A DNA stretch of 64,000 nucleotides, from positions 62,001 through 126,000 of the forward strand of contig NZ_JAFMZP010000010.1 of NCBI RefSeq assembly GCF_024436435.1, given 5' to 3'. Both the position numbers and the translations under genes were made by a program. Origin of the DNA: Desertivirga xinjiangensis (GTDB taxonomy: Bacteria; Bacteroidota; Bacteroidia; Sphingobacteriales; Sphingobacteriaceae). Positions 9,023 to 18,749 of this stretch are shown in pieces. The notes under the pieces were generated by a model that searched no databases, was not told the DNA's origin, and saw only the letters and a program-made list of their open reading frames with translations. Numbering within the stretch: position 1 is the stretch's first letter; every line of letters starts with the position of its first letter.

Positions 9023-9190
9023 TAGCTGGTTGTTCAGGTAAATATGTAACATATTTATGTACAAGTAGTTTGTACACATATGTTATTTATACAAGTAATT
9101 AGTAGAGAATAAAAGCGGAAAGGGTAAGGATAGAGCGGAAAGCATAAAGGATGAACGACTCCATCCCTTATGCTTCTTATGGTATATAGC

Positions 9191-9625
9191 CTAAACTAAT
9201 CTGGCGGCCAGAGTAATATCAACAGCACTTAATGCCTTACTTACCGGACATCCGGCTTTGGCTGCGTTAGCTAGTTCTGAAAACTGTTCTTCCGAAATAC
9301 CAGGGATTTTAGCCTCCAGTTTCAATGTTATAGAGGTGATGCTAAATCCACCTTCCCCGGGCTCAACCTTAACTGCGGCCTCAGTTTTTAATTCGTCGGG
9401 GGTAAAACCTGCACCTGCTAATTGGAAGCTGAGTGCCATTGAAAAACAGCCAGCATGTGCAGCCGCTATAAGCTCTTCGGGGTTCGTTCCGGCTTTACCA
9501 TCCTCGCTTTCAAAGCGTGCTGCAAATGAATAAGGGGTATTACTAAGAACTCCGCTGGTGGAAGTTAAAACTCCCTTTCCTTCTTTGCCTGTACCGTTCC
9601 ATACGGCAGTTGATCTTCTTATCAT
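9191..9625 (-). CDS. OsmC/Ohr-family peroxiredoxin
   Basis: A 144-residue OsmC-fold protein. The two redox Cys are present: the peroxidatic one in AAAHAGCFSMAL and the resolving one in AKAGCPVSKAL. GTNPEELIAAAHA is a family hallmark and the length is typical of OsmC. Family role: thiol-dependent reduction of organic hydroperoxides in the cytoplasm, using lipoyl or other dithiol partners. It stands alone, with a hairpin (9141-9174, one mismatch) between it and the response regulator gene downstream. Confidence 0.9.
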   Translation of the reverse strand: MIRRSTAVWNGTGKEGKGVLTSTSGVLSNTPYSFAARFESEDGKAGTNPEELIAAAHAGCFSMALSFQLAGAGFTPDELKTEAAVKVEPGEGGFSITSITLKLEAKIPGISEEQFSELANAAKAGCPVSKALSAVDITLAARLV

Positions 9626-9712
9626 AACAATTGAAATTTATTGTTGAAATTAACAACTCAACAGCACATTGCCAAAAGAGGTTTCAAATAGTAACAATAA
9701 ATTAACTGCTGT

Positions 9713-10318
9713 TTACAAAAGGATCTTACTACTGATCTCTTTGTCGATGGTAATGTATCCCGGATATTTAATCATTTTGCCGCCCAAACCGATAGTTGGT
9801 TTGATCTTGATGGTGACAATGCCTTTCTTTTCTTCTTTGCCTTCTCTTCCCGCAAGTAAAAAGTCGGTAATGGCATTCTGAGCCTCCTTATCCGACAGCA
9901 GACTATATAGATTGGAGTTTACTTTTATGGGAACAAGTGTCTCACCGCCATTAGGTGACACTGAAATAGTTCTGTCAACTATACCATTTGCGAGTTCATG
10001 ATTTTTGAATAAAACTTTATATTCAAACTGATTTATCCCCGCGAGTTCTGAGGAGGGGTTCTTTATCAGCAGATTTAGCTTTGCAGTAAAGGGAACATCC
10101 TTACGCAATAATGCCAGTGCTAAACGGGGAGTACCCGACAGGTCAAAACCGTTTTTATTGATAACATCTGCAACTCTAATATTAGCGATGTACATGCTAT
10201 CAGCTGATTTAAGCTCATACTTGCAGTCTTCAAAAGCTTTGAGTTGATCAACTTGCTTGTTCAGGCCGCATGCCGATAATAATAGCATCGAGAAACAGAT
10301 ATAGGCTAATTTATTCAT
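9713..10318 (-). CDS. Putative lipoprotein with LEA14/WHy-like domain
   Basis: A 201-residue protein with a lipobox LLSAC (Cys17) when started at the ATG at 10318 (MNKLAYICFSM); the ATG at 10333 would add five residues before the signal. The mature part includes FTAKLNLLIKNPSSELAGINQFEYKVLFKNHELANGIV, shortened here as the N-P-[ST] plus F-x-Y-x-[VL] pattern of LEA type-2 (WHy) domains at about residues 75-110. That assignment is tentative. A periplasmic-facing outer-membrane lipoprotein is likely. It is divergent from ruvB, sharing the roughly 140-base gap upstream. Confidence 0.7.
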   Translation of the reverse strand: MNKLAYICFSMLLLSACGLNKQVDQLKAFEDCKYELKSADSMYIANIRVADVINKNGFDLSGTPRLALALLRKDVPFTAKLNLLIKNPSSELAGINQFEYKVLFKNHELANGIVDRTISVSPNGGETLVPIKVNSNLYSLLSDKEAQNAITDFLLAGREGKEEKKGIVTIKIKPTIGLGGKMIKYPGYITIDKEISSKILL

Positions 10319-10458
10319 GTGTGTATAACGCATTGTAGTAGTTTTTGGTGTGAATTTACTTTATTAAGACTCTGCAAAGTCGATATGGATTAATTATCCT
10401 TCGAAAACTACAAATTATCCGGCTCCTATCTTCAATTAAAATTCTTTATTTTAGCCCG

Positions 10459-11484
10459 ATGCTGAATGAACATCTCGATCCTAGTGCAGAAAGGCTCTCT
10501 TCAAGCGAGCGTGATATAGAAAAAGTTCTCCGTCCGCAGGCTTTTGAGGACTTTACCGGGCAGCATAAAATACTAGAAAACCTCCGGATTTTTGTGCAGG
10601 CAGCCAAGTTACGGGGCGAAGCCCTTGATCATGTGTTGCTTCATGGGCCTCCGGGACTTGGGAAAACTACCCTTTCACACATCATAGCGAACGAGATGGG
10701 GGTTAATTTGAAAATTACTTCCGGACCCGTATTAGATAAACCCGGCGACCTGGCCGGACTTCTTACGAATCTTGAAACCGGAGATATATTATTCATAGAT
10801 GAGATTCACCGTCTTAGTCCTTTAGTGGAGGAGTATTTGTATTCGGCAATGGAAGATTTCAAGATCGACATCATGCTTGAATCAGGACCTAACGCGCGTT
10901 CCGTCCAAATTTCACTGAACCCTTTTACCCTGGTTGGCGCTACCACCCGTTCTGGTTTGCTAACAGCCCCTTTGCGGGCGCGCTTTGGAATTAACTCAAG
11001 GTTACAGTATTACGATGCCAAACTTCTTACAACCATTGTATTGCGATCAGCATCGATTTTAAGAACCCCCATCTCCGATGAAGGGGCTTACGAGATAGCA
11101 CGCCGCAGTCGCGGAACACCCCGTATTGCAAACGCTCTCCTTCGCAGAACGCGGGATTTTGCACAGATCAAGGGTAATGGAAGCATCGACACCGGGATAG
11201 CACAGTATGCATTAAATGCTTTAAACGTTGATAGTCATGGCTTGGATGAGATGGATAATAAAATTCTCGTAACCATTATTGACAAGTTTAAAGGTGGTCC
11301 GGTTGGCTTAAAAACCATTGCAACTGCTGTTGGCGAAGACGAAGGTACGCTCGAAGAAGTATATGAACCCTTCCTTATCCAGGAAGGCTTTATGATGCGG
11401 ACCTCCAGAGGACGGGAAGTAACAGAGTTAGCCTACAAACACCTGGGGAAATTGAAACCTGGCGGTACACAAACGTTATTCTAA
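10459..11484 (+). CDS. ruvB: Holliday junction branch migration DNA helicase RuvB
   Basis: A 341-residue protein with the full RuvB plan: N-terminal [12 protein letters not shown], Walker [10 protein letters not shown] (residues 63-71), Walker [10 protein letters not shown], sensor 1 GATTRSG, arginine finger region [10 protein letters not shown], and a C-terminal winged helix ([20 protein letters not shown]). It forms hexamers that pump DNA through RuvA-bound Holliday junctions during recombination repair. ruvA and ruvC are not adjacent, which is normal in Bacteroidota. The start at 10459 gives the usual length. Confidence 0.97.
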   Translation: MLNEHLDPSAERLSSSERDIEKVLRPQAFEDFTGQHKILENLRIFVQAAKLRGEALDHVLLHGPPGLGKTTLSHIIANEMGVNLKITSGPVLDKPGDLAGLLTNLETGDILFIDEIHRLSPLVEEYLYSAMEDFKIDIMLESGPNARSVQISLNPFTLVGATTRSGLLTAPLRARFGINSRLQYYDAKLLTTIVLRSASILRTPISDEGAYEIARRSRGTPRIANALLRRTRDFAQIKGNGSIDTGIAQYALNALNVDSHGLDEMDNKILVTIIDKFKGGPVGLKTIATAVGEDEGTLEEVYEPFLIQEGFMMRTSRGREVTELAYKHLGKLKPGGTQTLF

Positions 11485-11546
11485 GCACTAAAACTGAAAG
11501 CTAAAGTTTAAATATACTTCTAATACAAAGGTTAATTAAAATCATC

Positions 11547-11969
11547 ATGGGAATAATCAAAGAGTTTAAGGAATTTGCTATTAAGGGCAACCTGGTAGAC
11601 ATAGCAATAGGCTTAATTATTGGTGCCGCTTTTGGGAAAGTGGTTACTTCTTTTGTCGAGGATATAATTATGCCGCCAATTGGCTTACTTATCGGCGGAA
11701 CAGATTTTTCGAACCTGAAAATAACTTTAAAAGAGGCTACTATAGTAAACAGTAAACAGGTGGCTGCTGTCACTCTCAACTATGGTAACTTCATTCAGAT
11801 CATTATCGACTTTTTGATCGTTGCCATTTCCGTGTTTGTGGTGATAAAACTGATGAACACCCTTAAGAAAAAAGAACAGGAACAAGCGGTTACACCAGCA
11901 CCTGACGTGCTTACTAAAGACCAGATTTTGCTGACTGAAATCAGGGATTCATTAAAGAACAGGCCCTAA
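11547..11969 (+). CDS. mscL: Large-conductance mechanosensitive channel MscL
   Basis: A 140-residue protein with the MscL N-terminus ([29 protein letters not shown], here cited by its key FAIKGN and IGAAFGK motifs), TM1 at about residues 17-45, a periplasmic loop, TM2 at about residues 78-101, and a charged C-terminal helix. It is a homopentameric channel in the inner membrane that opens under high tension to release solutes on osmotic down-shock. Its stop overlaps by 4 bases the end of the convergent TIGR02757 gene. Confidence 0.95.
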   Translation: MGIIKEFKEFAIKGNLVDIAIGLIIGAAFGKVVTSFVEDIIMPPIGLLIGGTDFSNLKITLKEATIVNSKQVAAVTLNYGNFIQIIIDFLIVAISVFVVIKLMNTLKKKEQEQAVTPAPDVLTKDQILLTEIRDSLKNRP

Positions 11970-12838
11970 AAGCCAAACTTTTCCTCTATACCAAGACCAA
12001 ACAAGGCGAAGTCATATTTAACAGGGTCTGAGGGATCAAATTCCCTCAGTCGCTCTGTTAATTCAAGAGCGGCCTGCCAGTCAACCTGCTTTCGCGTGAT
12101 TAGATTAAGCTTTCGTGCTACCCTTTCTACATGCACATCACATGGACAGATAAGCTGAGAGGGAGAGATCCTCGACCAGAGTCCAAAATCAACTCCATTA
12201 TTATCTTTTCTCACCATCCAGCGTAAAAACATATTCAAACGTTTACAGGTTGACTTCTGCCTCGGAGAACTCACATGTTTTATAGTCCTGGAAGGAAAAT
12301 CCGGTAGACTGAAAAAGTAAGTTTTGAAAGAATTAAGCATGGCTTCCACACCTACCGGCGTCCTTATTAGTTCACCTGAGTAACATACGGGTGATGCGCT
12401 TTCAATGTCACCCTGGTCAGTTACCGACTCGTCAAAATAATCGGCACGAAATGGCGCATCAGTTTTTTTTGGAAGAAAAGCGTCTTCTAAAGATCCAAAC
12501 TTTTCATAATGCTGCTTGAAAAAATGAACAAAGTACAGGAGGTCGGTATCATTAAAAGTGCGATGCTTGAAGCCAAGTAAGGATTTCAAATCGTCTTCCT
12601 GGTGGTTCAGGATAAAGTCGAAAGGTGCAGTGTCCATTCTTTCCATCAGTTCACGGCATTTATTGATTATTGTTTTCCGTTGACCCCAGGCTAACATCGA
12701 AGCAAAAAAACCGCTGATCTCTATATCTTGTTTAAGACTGAACTGATGAGGAATAACTACCGGATCGTTTTCTATAAAAGCTGGTTGATTGTACTGATCT
12801 GCCTTAGAGTCAAGAAATGTTTTAAGATCATTTATCAT
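11966..12838 (-). CDS. TIGR02757 (DUF2400) family protein
   Basis: A 290-residue protein with the family's N-terminal [12 protein letters not shown]-type motif (here [15 protein letters not shown] near residue 45), R[14 protein letters not shown] in the last third, and [15 protein letters not shown]. The latter part looks like a helix-hairpin-type DNA-binding arrangement related to DNA glycosylases, but the family function is not established. It overlaps by 4 bases (ATGA) the stop of the PLP enzyme gene upstream, so it is translated from the same leftward operon. Confidence 0.88.
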   Translation of the reverse strand: MINDLKTFLDSKADQYNQPAFIENDPVVIPHQFSLKQDIEISGFFASMLAWGQRKTIINKCRELMERMDTAPFDFILNHQEDDLKSLLGFKHRTFNDTDLLYFVHFFKQHYEKFGSLEDAFLPKKTDAPFRADYFDESVTDQGDIESASPVCYSGELIRTPVGVEAMLNSFKTYFFSLPDFPSRTIKHVSSPRQKSTCKRLNMFLRWMVRKDNNGVDFGLWSRISPSQLICPCDVHVERVARKLNLITRKQVDWQAALELTERLREFDPSDPVKYDFALFGLGIEEKFGF

Positions 12839-13974
12839 TTCAGAGCCTGGTCTAAATCATTCAACAGATCTTCAATATCTTCAACACCAACACTTAAACG
12901 CAGCAAATTATCTACCACACCTACCGCTTCGCGGCTTTCCTTGGGAATAGAAGCGTGGGTCATGGTAACCGGATGATTTACAAGTGATTCAACACCGCCC
13001 AGTGATTCGGCAAGCGTAAATACTTTGAACTTTGAGGCTACATTAAAAGTTTTCTGCAGATCAGCATCTTTTAATGTAAAAGATATCATGCCGCCAAAGT
13101 CTCTCATCTGCTTTTTAGCTATACTATGGTTGGGATGATCGCTGAAGCCTGGCCAGTATACCTTGTCAATGGCAGGGTGTGTTTTTAAATATCTGGCAAC
13201 TTCACGGCCGTTCTCACAATGCGCTTTCATCCTTAAGTGAAGTGTTTTTATACCTCTTAATACCAAAAAGCTATCCATAGGGCCTGGCGTTGCACCGCAG
13301 GCATTGTATATAAACCAGAGTTGTTTATACAAAACTTCATCATTTAGCATCAGTGCACCCATCACTACGTCTGAATGTCCCCCTAGATATTTTGTCACTG
13401 AGTGCATCACTATATCGGCTCCCAGGTTAATGGGATTTTGTAAGTAGGGAGATGCGAAAGTATTATCTACAGCCAGCATTATATTGTTTGCTTTCGCGAT
13501 AGCTGATACCCCCATAATATCCACTATTTGCATAGTTGGATTTGTAGGAGTTTCCAACCATATCAATTTTGTATTGCTATTAATGTATTTGTTGACGTTT
13601 TGAGGCGTCGAAAGGTCAACAAAATGAAAAACAATGCCATAATGAGCGAAGATCCGGGTGAACATCCTGAACGATCCGCCATATAGGTCGTTTCCTGTGA
13701 TCACTTCATCACCAGGCTTCATTAATTTTATTACAGCTTCCGTAGCGCTCATTCCGCTGGAAAAAGCCAGGGCAAATTTTGCATTTTCTAAAGAAGCCAG
13801 GCAATTTTCCAGTGCTTTCCTTGTAGGATTTGTACCGCGTGAGTACTCATATCCCTGATGATCTCCCGGAGATTTTTGCCAATAAGTAGAGGTCTGATAA
13901 ATTGGCGTCATTACCGCGCCCGTACTTGGATCAGGTTCCTGACCTGCATGGATGGCTTTTGTGGCAAATTTCAT
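12835..13974 (-). CDS. Trans-sulfuration PLP enzyme (cystathionine gamma-synthase/lyase type)
   Basis: A 379-residue Cys/Met metabolism PLP-dependent enzyme. Visible landmarks: YEYSRGTNPTR near residue 42-52, the aromatic-stacking region SSGMSATEAV, LETPTNPT (~141-148), VDNTFASPYLQNP, and the PLP-binding lysine in HSVTKYLGGH (K195). The family interconverts cysteine, homocysteine and cystathionine; synthase versus gamma-lyase cannot be decided from the sequence by eye. It lies in the folB-glcD-mgtC operon, 27 bases after the MgtC-like gene. Cytoplasmic tetramer by family knowledge. Confidence 0.92.
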   Translation of the reverse strand: MKFATKAIHAGQEPDPSTGAVMTPIYQTSTYWQKSPGDHQGYEYSRGTNPTRKALENCLASLENAKFALAFSSGMSATEAVIKLMKPGDEVITGNDLYGGSFRMFTRIFAHYGIVFHFVDLSTPQNVNKYINSNTKLIWLETPTNPTMQIVDIMGVSAIAKANNIMLAVDNTFASPYLQNPINLGADIVMHSVTKYLGGHSDVVMGALMLNDEVLYKQLWFIYNACGATPGPMDSFLVLRGIKTLHLRMKAHCENGREVARYLKTHPAIDKVYWPGFSDHPNHSIAKKQMRDFGGMISFTLKDADLQKTFNVASKFKVFTLAESLGGVESLVNHPVTMTHASIPKESREAVGVVDNLLRLSVGVEDIEDLLNDLDQALK

Positions 13975-14001
13975 AAATCAACAATTGAAAAAGATGTGAA
14001 T

Positions 14002-14646
14002 TTAGTTAGCAAGAACTTCCTCAGTACTTGGCAGCTCAACAAGATAGGTGTTAAAACTAGCCAGCTCCTTTTTTCTTCCAGAAATTTCAAAAACGGCATT
14101 TAATTTACACAGACTTTTAGAGAGTCGAATCCGCCGAGATTTTAATCCCCTCTTTTCGGCTTCTTGCTCCAGTTGCAAAAGATTACCCAGGTCGTCATTT
14201 TTGAAAGTTACATTAAAGGTTTTTTGATGATTGATATAGTCAATAAAACTTTCAACCTTGTTAAAAACTGATAATATGAGAAGGACTATAAAGGTAAGGA
14301 TAATTGAGAGTGAATAGTGAAATAGTGCAATCACCATACCTAAGGCTGCTACAACCCAGATCACGGCAGCAGTAGTCAAACCTTTAACATTCAGGCCGTC
14401 CTTGAAGATAACTCCCGCACCGATAAAGCCAATACCTGTGATAATATTCGCAGCGATACGATCATCACTTTCTCCTGATGCCCTCTGCGATACAATGGTA
14501 AAGATCGTAGAGCCCATGCATATTAATATCAAGGTTCTAAAGCCGGCTGATTTATTTTTATATTCACGTTCAAAGCCAATAAGACTTCCGCAAAGAATAG
14601 ATAGTATTACCCTAATCAGATCATGTTGTTCAAAATCGAAATCCAT
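14002..14646 (-). CDS. MgtC/SapB-family inner membrane protein
   Basis: A 214-residue protein. The N-terminal half has four to five TM segments with the family hallmark SLIGFEREYKNKSAGFRT (residues ~21-38) and GIGFIGAGVIFKDG, followed by LTTAAVIWVVAALGM. The C-terminal ~80 residues form a soluble ACT-like domain. MgtC proteins support growth in low magnesium and inhibit F-ATPase in some pathogens; the role in free-living bacteria is less clear. It is the third gene of the leftward operon, 29 bases after the GlcD-type oxidase. Confidence 0.92.
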   Translation of the reverse strand: MDFDFEQHDLIRVILSILCGSLIGFEREYKNKSAGFRTLILICMGSTIFTIVSQRASGESDDRIAANIITGIGFIGAGVIFKDGLNVKGLTTAAVIWVVAALGMVIALFHYSLSIILTFIVLLILSVFNKVESFIDYINHQKTFNVTFKNDDLGNLLQLEQEAEKRGLKSRRIRLSKSLCKLNAVFEISGRKKELASFNTYLVELPSTEEVLAN

Positions 14647-14675
14647 TCATTTATCTTTAAGACCGGTAATCTGCT

Positions 14676-16073
14676 TTAAAATATCTTACCCGGATTTAAT
14701 ATACCATTGGGATCAAAGACTTGTTTGATTCCTTTCATCAGGTTCATATGAAGATCGGAATATTTCACTGACATAAACTCCTTCTGCACTAGACCGATTC
14801 CGTGTTCTCCAGAGATTGTTCCGCCAAGGGCAACGGTTAGCTCAAATATTTCACGTATACCTTCTTTTAGTTTAAAATTCCAGTCATCATCACTCATATC
14901 TCCCTTTATAATATTTACATGGAGATTTCCATCGCCAGCATGTCCATAACATACTGAAGAAAAGCCATATACAGCCCCGATATTTTTAATTCCTGTGATC
15001 AGCTGTGGCAAATGTGCCCTGGGAATAACAGTGTCTTCCTCTTTATAAACAGAGTTTGATTTTACAGAAACCGGCAGTACGCGACGTATGCGCCACAGAT
15101 CATCTTTCTGTTCTGCATTTTCAGCGAAAATAACTTCAAGGCAGTCGAATGATGCTAAAACTTGCCTGATCTTCTCACAATCGGACGACAGCACATCTGC
15201 ACTATTGCCATCCAGCTCAATTAAAAGAAATGCTGCAACCTCATCTTTTAAGTGGAAAGGAATCTGTCCATATTTAATTACCCACTCCACTCCTGTTCTT
15301 TCCATGAATTCAAGCGCCGAAGGAACCACGCCGGCTCTAAATATTGCTGAGACTGCAGCACATGCCTGTTCGTTACTTGTAAAGGAAGCCAGCATCAATG
15401 CATCCAGTGAAGGTTTGGTAATCAGCTTTACCACTATCTTCGTAATAATTCCTAATGTACCTTCTGCACCGATCATCAGCTGAGTTAAATTATATCCTGA
15501 AGCATATTTCAATGTATTGGCACCTGTCCATATTATTTCTCCTGTTGGCAGTACTACTTCCAGGTTTAAAATGTATTCTTTTATCGTGCCGTACTTTACC
15601 ACTCTCGGTCCGCCAGCTCCATGGGCAAGATTGCCCCCCATCAGTGATGTTCCCTTACTAGATGGGTCTACAGGATATAACAAGCCTCTTTCTGCAACTG
15701 CATTTATAAAATCCTGGGTGATCACTCCTGACTCAATAGTAGCCTGTAAATTGCTTTCATCAATATTAACGATTCGGTTAAAGCGTTCCATTGAAATAAG
15801 CAGACCTCCGTAAACAGGCAGTGCCGCACCCGATAAACCAGTCCCTCCACCACGTGGAGTTACAGGTATGGTGTGTTCATTGCATATTTTAAGTAGACAG
15901 GAAAGCTGATCAGAGGTGCCCGGGATAGCTACAACTTCCGGATAATACCGCAGATCTTCAGTTTCATCATGGGAAAATTTGCTTATATATTCTTTTTCAG
16001 ATTTGATGTACTGTTCTCCTACACATCCCACAAATAGAGCCAAAATTTCAGGACTAATTTTCTTAAACGCCAT
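14676..16073 (-). CDS. FAD-linked oxidase, GlcD/D-lactate dehydrogenase type
   Basis: A 465-residue flavoprotein. The N-terminal PCMH-type FAD domain shows PRGGGTGLSGAA (~residues 54-65), DPSSKGTSLMGGNLAHGAGG and GAEGTLGIITK; the C-terminal substrate domain shows YGHAGDGNLHVNI and SGEHGIG, where His residues bind the hydroxy-acid. Family role: oxidation of glycolate or D-lactate/2-hydroxy acids to the keto acid. No GlcE/GlcF partner is adjacent, so a stand-alone D-2-hydroxyacid dehydrogenase is more likely. Its ATG follows the folB stop codon directly (TGAATG), implying translational coupling. Confidence 0.92.
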   Translation of the reverse strand: MAFKKISPEILALFVGCVGEQYIKSEKEYISKFSHDETEDLRYYPEVVAIPGTSDQLSCLLKICNEHTIPVTPRGGGTGLSGAALPVYGGLLISMERFNRIVNIDESNLQATIESGVITQDFINAVAERGLLYPVDPSSKGTSLMGGNLAHGAGGPRVVKYGTIKEYILNLEVVLPTGEIIWTGANTLKYASGYNLTQLMIGAEGTLGIITKIVVKLITKPSLDALMLASFTSNEQACAAVSAIFRAGVVPSALEFMERTGVEWVIKYGQIPFHLKDEVAAFLLIELDGNSADVLSSDCEKIRQVLASFDCLEVIFAENAEQKDDLWRIRRVLPVSVKSNSVYKEEDTVIPRAHLPQLITGIKNIGAVYGFSSVCYGHAGDGNLHVNIIKGDMSDDDWNFKLKEGIREIFELTVALGGTISGEHGIGLVQKEFMSVKYSDLHMNLMKGIKQVFDPNGILNPGKIF

Positions 16074-16436
16074 TCAACCCCTAAAAATTAATTGAACTAA
16101 TGAGTTTTTTACCTCACCTTTCATTGGTAAATGCAGCTTACGGATACTTATATCGATGGTATTTACAAAGGAAAACTCTTGTTGTATTTTATTAAGTATG
16201 CCGTGAGCTACTGTTTCAAGAAGCTTCCTCGGCCGGCTCATCTCATCTGCTGCTATCTCGTATAAACGCTCATAATTTACGGTATTTGACAGCTCATCGT
16301 CTCCGCTGCCTGATACTGTAAACTCTGTTATCACATCTATTATATACTCGTTTCCGGTCAGGTGCTCTTCCTCGTAAAAACCATGAAAGGCAAAAAAACG
16401 AACTCCCTCGAGCCCTACCTTCTGTATAATCGCCAT
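16074..16436 (-). CDS. folB: Dihydroneopterin aldolase FolB
   Basis: A 120-residue protein with the FolB fold signatures: VRFFAFHGFYEEEHLTGNEY near the start (substrate-binding), NYERLYEIA, LLETVAHGI with the conserved Glu, and the catalytic-lysine-like IRKLHLPMKGEV. It converts 7,8-dihydroneopterin to 6-hydroxymethyl-dihydropterin in folate synthesis. It is first in a leftward five-gene run that otherwise has no folate genes. The start at 16436 gives the normal family length. Confidence 0.93.
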   Translation of the reverse strand: MAIIQKVGLEGVRFFAFHGFYEEEHLTGNEYIIDVITEFTVSGSGDDELSNTVNYERLYEIAADEMSRPRKLLETVAHGILNKIQQEFSFVNTIDISIRKLHLPMKGEVKNSLVQLIFRG

Positions 16437-16446
16437 GAAGGTAAAG

Positions 16447-16502
16447 GTAGTAAGTAAGTTTTAAGTTTTAAGTGGTAAGTTATAAGTCGTACGTTTTAAG
16501 TC
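16447..16502. repeat. AT-rich short tandem-like repeat (TTTTAAGT/GTAAGT units)
   Basis: About seven imperfect copies of a 7-9 base unit (GTAAGT, TTTTAAGT, GGTAAGTTATAAGT) lie in the space between folB and the acyltransferase gene. It holds no open frame. Such stretches are often simple-sequence drift; it sits where the folB operon promoter should be. Confidence 0.5.
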
Positions 16503-16526
16503 TGCATTCCTAGTTACACTTACAGG

Positions 16527-17675
16527 TCATTTTATTCCGAAAAACAGGCGGCTTACGGCTGTTCGCTTAAGCAGAAACTCATATGCCATAAACATTAAAA
16601 GGAAAGCTATGATGCAAATAGTACTTAGCTTAATACTAATGGAACCATTCCATTGAACTATATAATATCCAATAATGACGATTACTGTTTGATGTAGAAT
16701 ATAGAAGGGATAAACGGCCTGGGTGGCATAATTTAGACGTCGTGAGCCGTAATTAAAGAATCGCATAGCCATACCGAAAATTGTTAAAACCCAGAACCAT
16801 AGGTTTAGAGACTTAAGTATATAAATTACTAAAGATCCTACCTCGGCAACGTTAAGAAAATACATCCTTAACTGACCGTTAGACACAGCTAACAGATACA
16901 AACTAATTGACGCCGACAGCGCAATTCCTAGAGAAACTTCCGTTAGTTTTTCTATCGAAGCTCGGATATGCTTATCCGGCCAGAGCACTGCACCGCAAAC
17001 GAAAAATGGAAAATAATAAACAAAGCTAGACTGGTAGGGATCAGCATGAAAGCCTTTCAAAAAATAATACGGAGCAGTTAGAAACAGGCCCAACGAAAGA
17101 AGACAAGCAGGACGACTAATAAAAAAACATAGCTGGGAAACAAATTTGGATACTTTTTCAGTTCTTAGAACTTGCAAAACCGGCAGCATGATGATGCAAT
17201 AAATAAACACAAATGCCAGATACCACAAATGAAGAAAGTGGATGTTGCCTTTTGGGGACCAGTGCCAGTCGAGCAATAGAAAAGATCGGTAGAATGTCCA
17301 GAAACTTTCCTGGTACCCCAGGTATAGTTTGATAAAATATATCTGGGGGGGGATAATAAAAGCTACTGCAAACAGTAGTGGAATCAGCAGGCGAACAGTT
17401 CGCTCGAGAATAAATGCAGTTGCAGTCTTTCTCTTAAACGACAATGTAACGGCAGCGCCTGAAATGAGAAAGAGAAGCGGCATCCTCCAGGGCAGGAAAA
17501 ACGCAGTAAGATAACTGAGGCTCACAGATGTCTCCGGATTCTTTATCCAGAACTTCCAGTCGACAAATATTTCAGCACTGTGTTCAAGCAACAGAATTGA
17601 AAAGGCCAGAACTCTCAAACGGTCCAAATCATAAAATCGCACAGAAGTGCCGAAAGTGCTAGAAGGTGTACTCAT
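16527..17675 (-). CDS. Acyltransferase family 3 membrane protein
   Basis: A 382-residue integral membrane protein with about ten TM segments. The N-terminal FYDLDRLRVLAFSILLLEHS (R-x-x-A-x-x-x-[LV]-x-x-H pattern, His being the catalytic-site residue of the family) and WRMPLLFLISG, then RTVRLLIPLL, are family hallmarks. Members move acyl (often acetyl or succinyl) groups onto cell-surface glycans or lipids across the inner membrane. The acceptor cannot be told from sequence. It stands alone, separated from folB by about 90 bases and from the downstream kinase by a terminator. Confidence 0.88.
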   Translation of the reverse strand: MSTPSSTFGTSVRFYDLDRLRVLAFSILLLEHSAEIFVDWKFWIKNPETSVSLSYLTAFFLPWRMPLLFLISGAAVTLSFKRKTATAFILERTVRLLIPLLFAVAFIIPPQIYFIKLYLGYQESFWTFYRSFLLLDWHWSPKGNIHFLHLWYLAFVFIYCIIMLPVLQVLRTEKVSKFVSQLCFFISRPACLLSLGLFLTAPYYFLKGFHADPYQSSFVYYFPFFVCGAVLWPDKHIRASIEKLTEVSLGIALSASISLYLLAVSNGQLRMYFLNVAEVGSLVIYILKSLNLWFWVLTIFGMAMRFFNYGSRRLNYATQAVYPFYILHQTVIVIIGYYIVQWNGSISIKLSTICIIAFLLMFMAYEFLLKRTAVSRLFFGIK

Positions 17676-17763
17676 GGGGTTTAAACAGGCAAATGTTTTT
17701 CTCGTATAAAGATAAAGAACTACTGGTGTTTAAACATTTACATACTGTTTCACAATATGAAAC

Positions 17764-17802
17764 AAAAAAACAAGGCTCTGTCAATATCAGACAGAGCCTT
17801 GT
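17764..17802 (-). terminator. Strong Rho-independent terminator of the GH13-kinase operon
   Basis: A perfect 12-base inverted repeat (arms 17771-17782 and 17790-17801, loop of 7) precedes, on the minus strand, a run of T residues (complement of A 17764-17770). It lies 37 bases past the sugar kinase stop codon. Confidence 0.85.
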
Positions 17803-17838
17803 TAATTCCAATACTATCGTATAATAGTTAACGTAGGA

Positions 17839-18696
17839 TTACTTTTCAAATTCGATCATTTGCTTATGATATTGAACAAGCCCTTCGATTGGCGACTTAA
17901 TGATCTTTCCTGTCTTCATTCCGTATTTCTCAGCGGTTGCTGCTAGAATATCCTTAAAGTAAAAGCCAACAGATCCAACGGAGTTGAAAGTGTATTTTTG
18001 ATAATCAGGGTATAAACAAACTAATTGAGTGAAGAACTGATCAAAAGAGGTTTGAACGAGATTATAGATATGTGGATCATCCAGGTTATTTCCAACGAAT
18101 TCGCTAAAGCTTGCGCAAAAACGGTTAGCTAAAGGTTTCGTATAGATCCTGTCGAGGATGTCGCTCGCTCTGTAAGGATAAGTTTCTTCAAAATTGATTC
18201 TCACAGTTTCAGGAAGTGTTCCCCTTAAATAATCCGTAAGCAATTTTTTACCAATATGGCAGCCACTGCCTTCATCGCCAAGAATATATGCTGCAGACTC
18301 AACCTTATGAAAAATTTCTTTCCCGTCATACAGGCAAGAGTTGGTGCCGGTACCTAGTATGGCAGCGAATCCAGCTTCATTACCTAGCAATGCGCGACAA
18401 GAAGCTAAAAGATCGTGGTCTATTGAAATTTCCGCGTTAGAAAATAACTGTTTAAAAGCAAGTTCTAATACGAGAGCTTTCTCCTTATTATGAACTCCGG
18501 CCCCATAGAAATATATTTTTTCTACGGCGTCTGTTATCAGGTCGTCAGGTACAGCCTTACTCAAAGACTCAATAATGTATTTTCCATCAACGAAATATGG
18601 ATTATACCCTTCAGAATAAAAATCTTTAGTACTCAGATCTTTGTTCACTAAACTCCAGTGAGTTTTAGTAGATCCGCCATCTGCAATCAGTATCAT
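17839..18696 (-). CDS. BadF/N-acetylglucosamine-kinase-type sugar kinase
   Basis: A 285-residue ASKHA-fold kinase: phosphate-1 motif ADGGSTKTHW at the N-terminus, adenosine/phosphate-2 motif ILGTGTNSC, and ILGDEGSGCHIGKKLL typical of the BadF/BadG/GlcNAc-kinase family. I start it at ATG 18696 (MILIADGGS); the longer version from 18726 adds an N-terminal tail not seen in the family. It probably phosphorylates GlcNAc, glucosamine or another hexose in the cytoplasm. It sits 45 bases downstream of the alpha-glucosidase gene, so it may phosphorylate a sugar released from oligosaccharides. Confidence 0.88.
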   Translation of the reverse strand: MILIADGGSTKTHWSLVNKDLSTKDFYSEGYNPYFVDGKYIIESLSKAVPDDLITDAVEKIYFYGAGVHNKEKALVLELAFKQLFSNAEISIDHDLLASCRALLGNEAGFAAILGTGTNSCLYDGKEIFHKVESAAYILGDEGSGCHIGKKLLTDYLRGTLPETVRINFEETYPYRASDILDRIYTKPLANRFCASFSEFVGNNLDDPHIYNLVQTSFDQFFTQLVCLYPDYQKYTFNSVGSVGFYFKDILAATAEKYGMKTGKIIKSPIEGLVQYHKQMIEFEK

Positions 18697-18720
18697 ATCA
18701 AAAATTTGCCTTAAATATAT

Positions 18721-18749
18721 AAACATAGTGTTAAACCGACACTATGTTT
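18721..18749 (-). other. Intercistronic hairpin spanning the alpha-glucosidase stop codon
   Basis: A perfect 11-base inverted repeat (arms 18721-18731 and 18739-18749, loop of 7) covers the TAG stop of the GH13 gene and the gap to the kinase. It has only a broken T stretch after it on the minus strand, so partial attenuation or RNA 3'-end protection, setting kinase level below glucosidase level, is more likely than full termination. Confidence 0.6.

Noticed and set aside
9141-9174. Hairpin between OsmC and response regulator genes as a terminator
   Set aside because: Stem has one mismatch and no T-run on either side; kept only as a comment.
16447-16502. Possible small gene or riboswitch in the AT-rich repeat near folB
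   Set aside because: No open frame or paired structure beyond the simple repeat.
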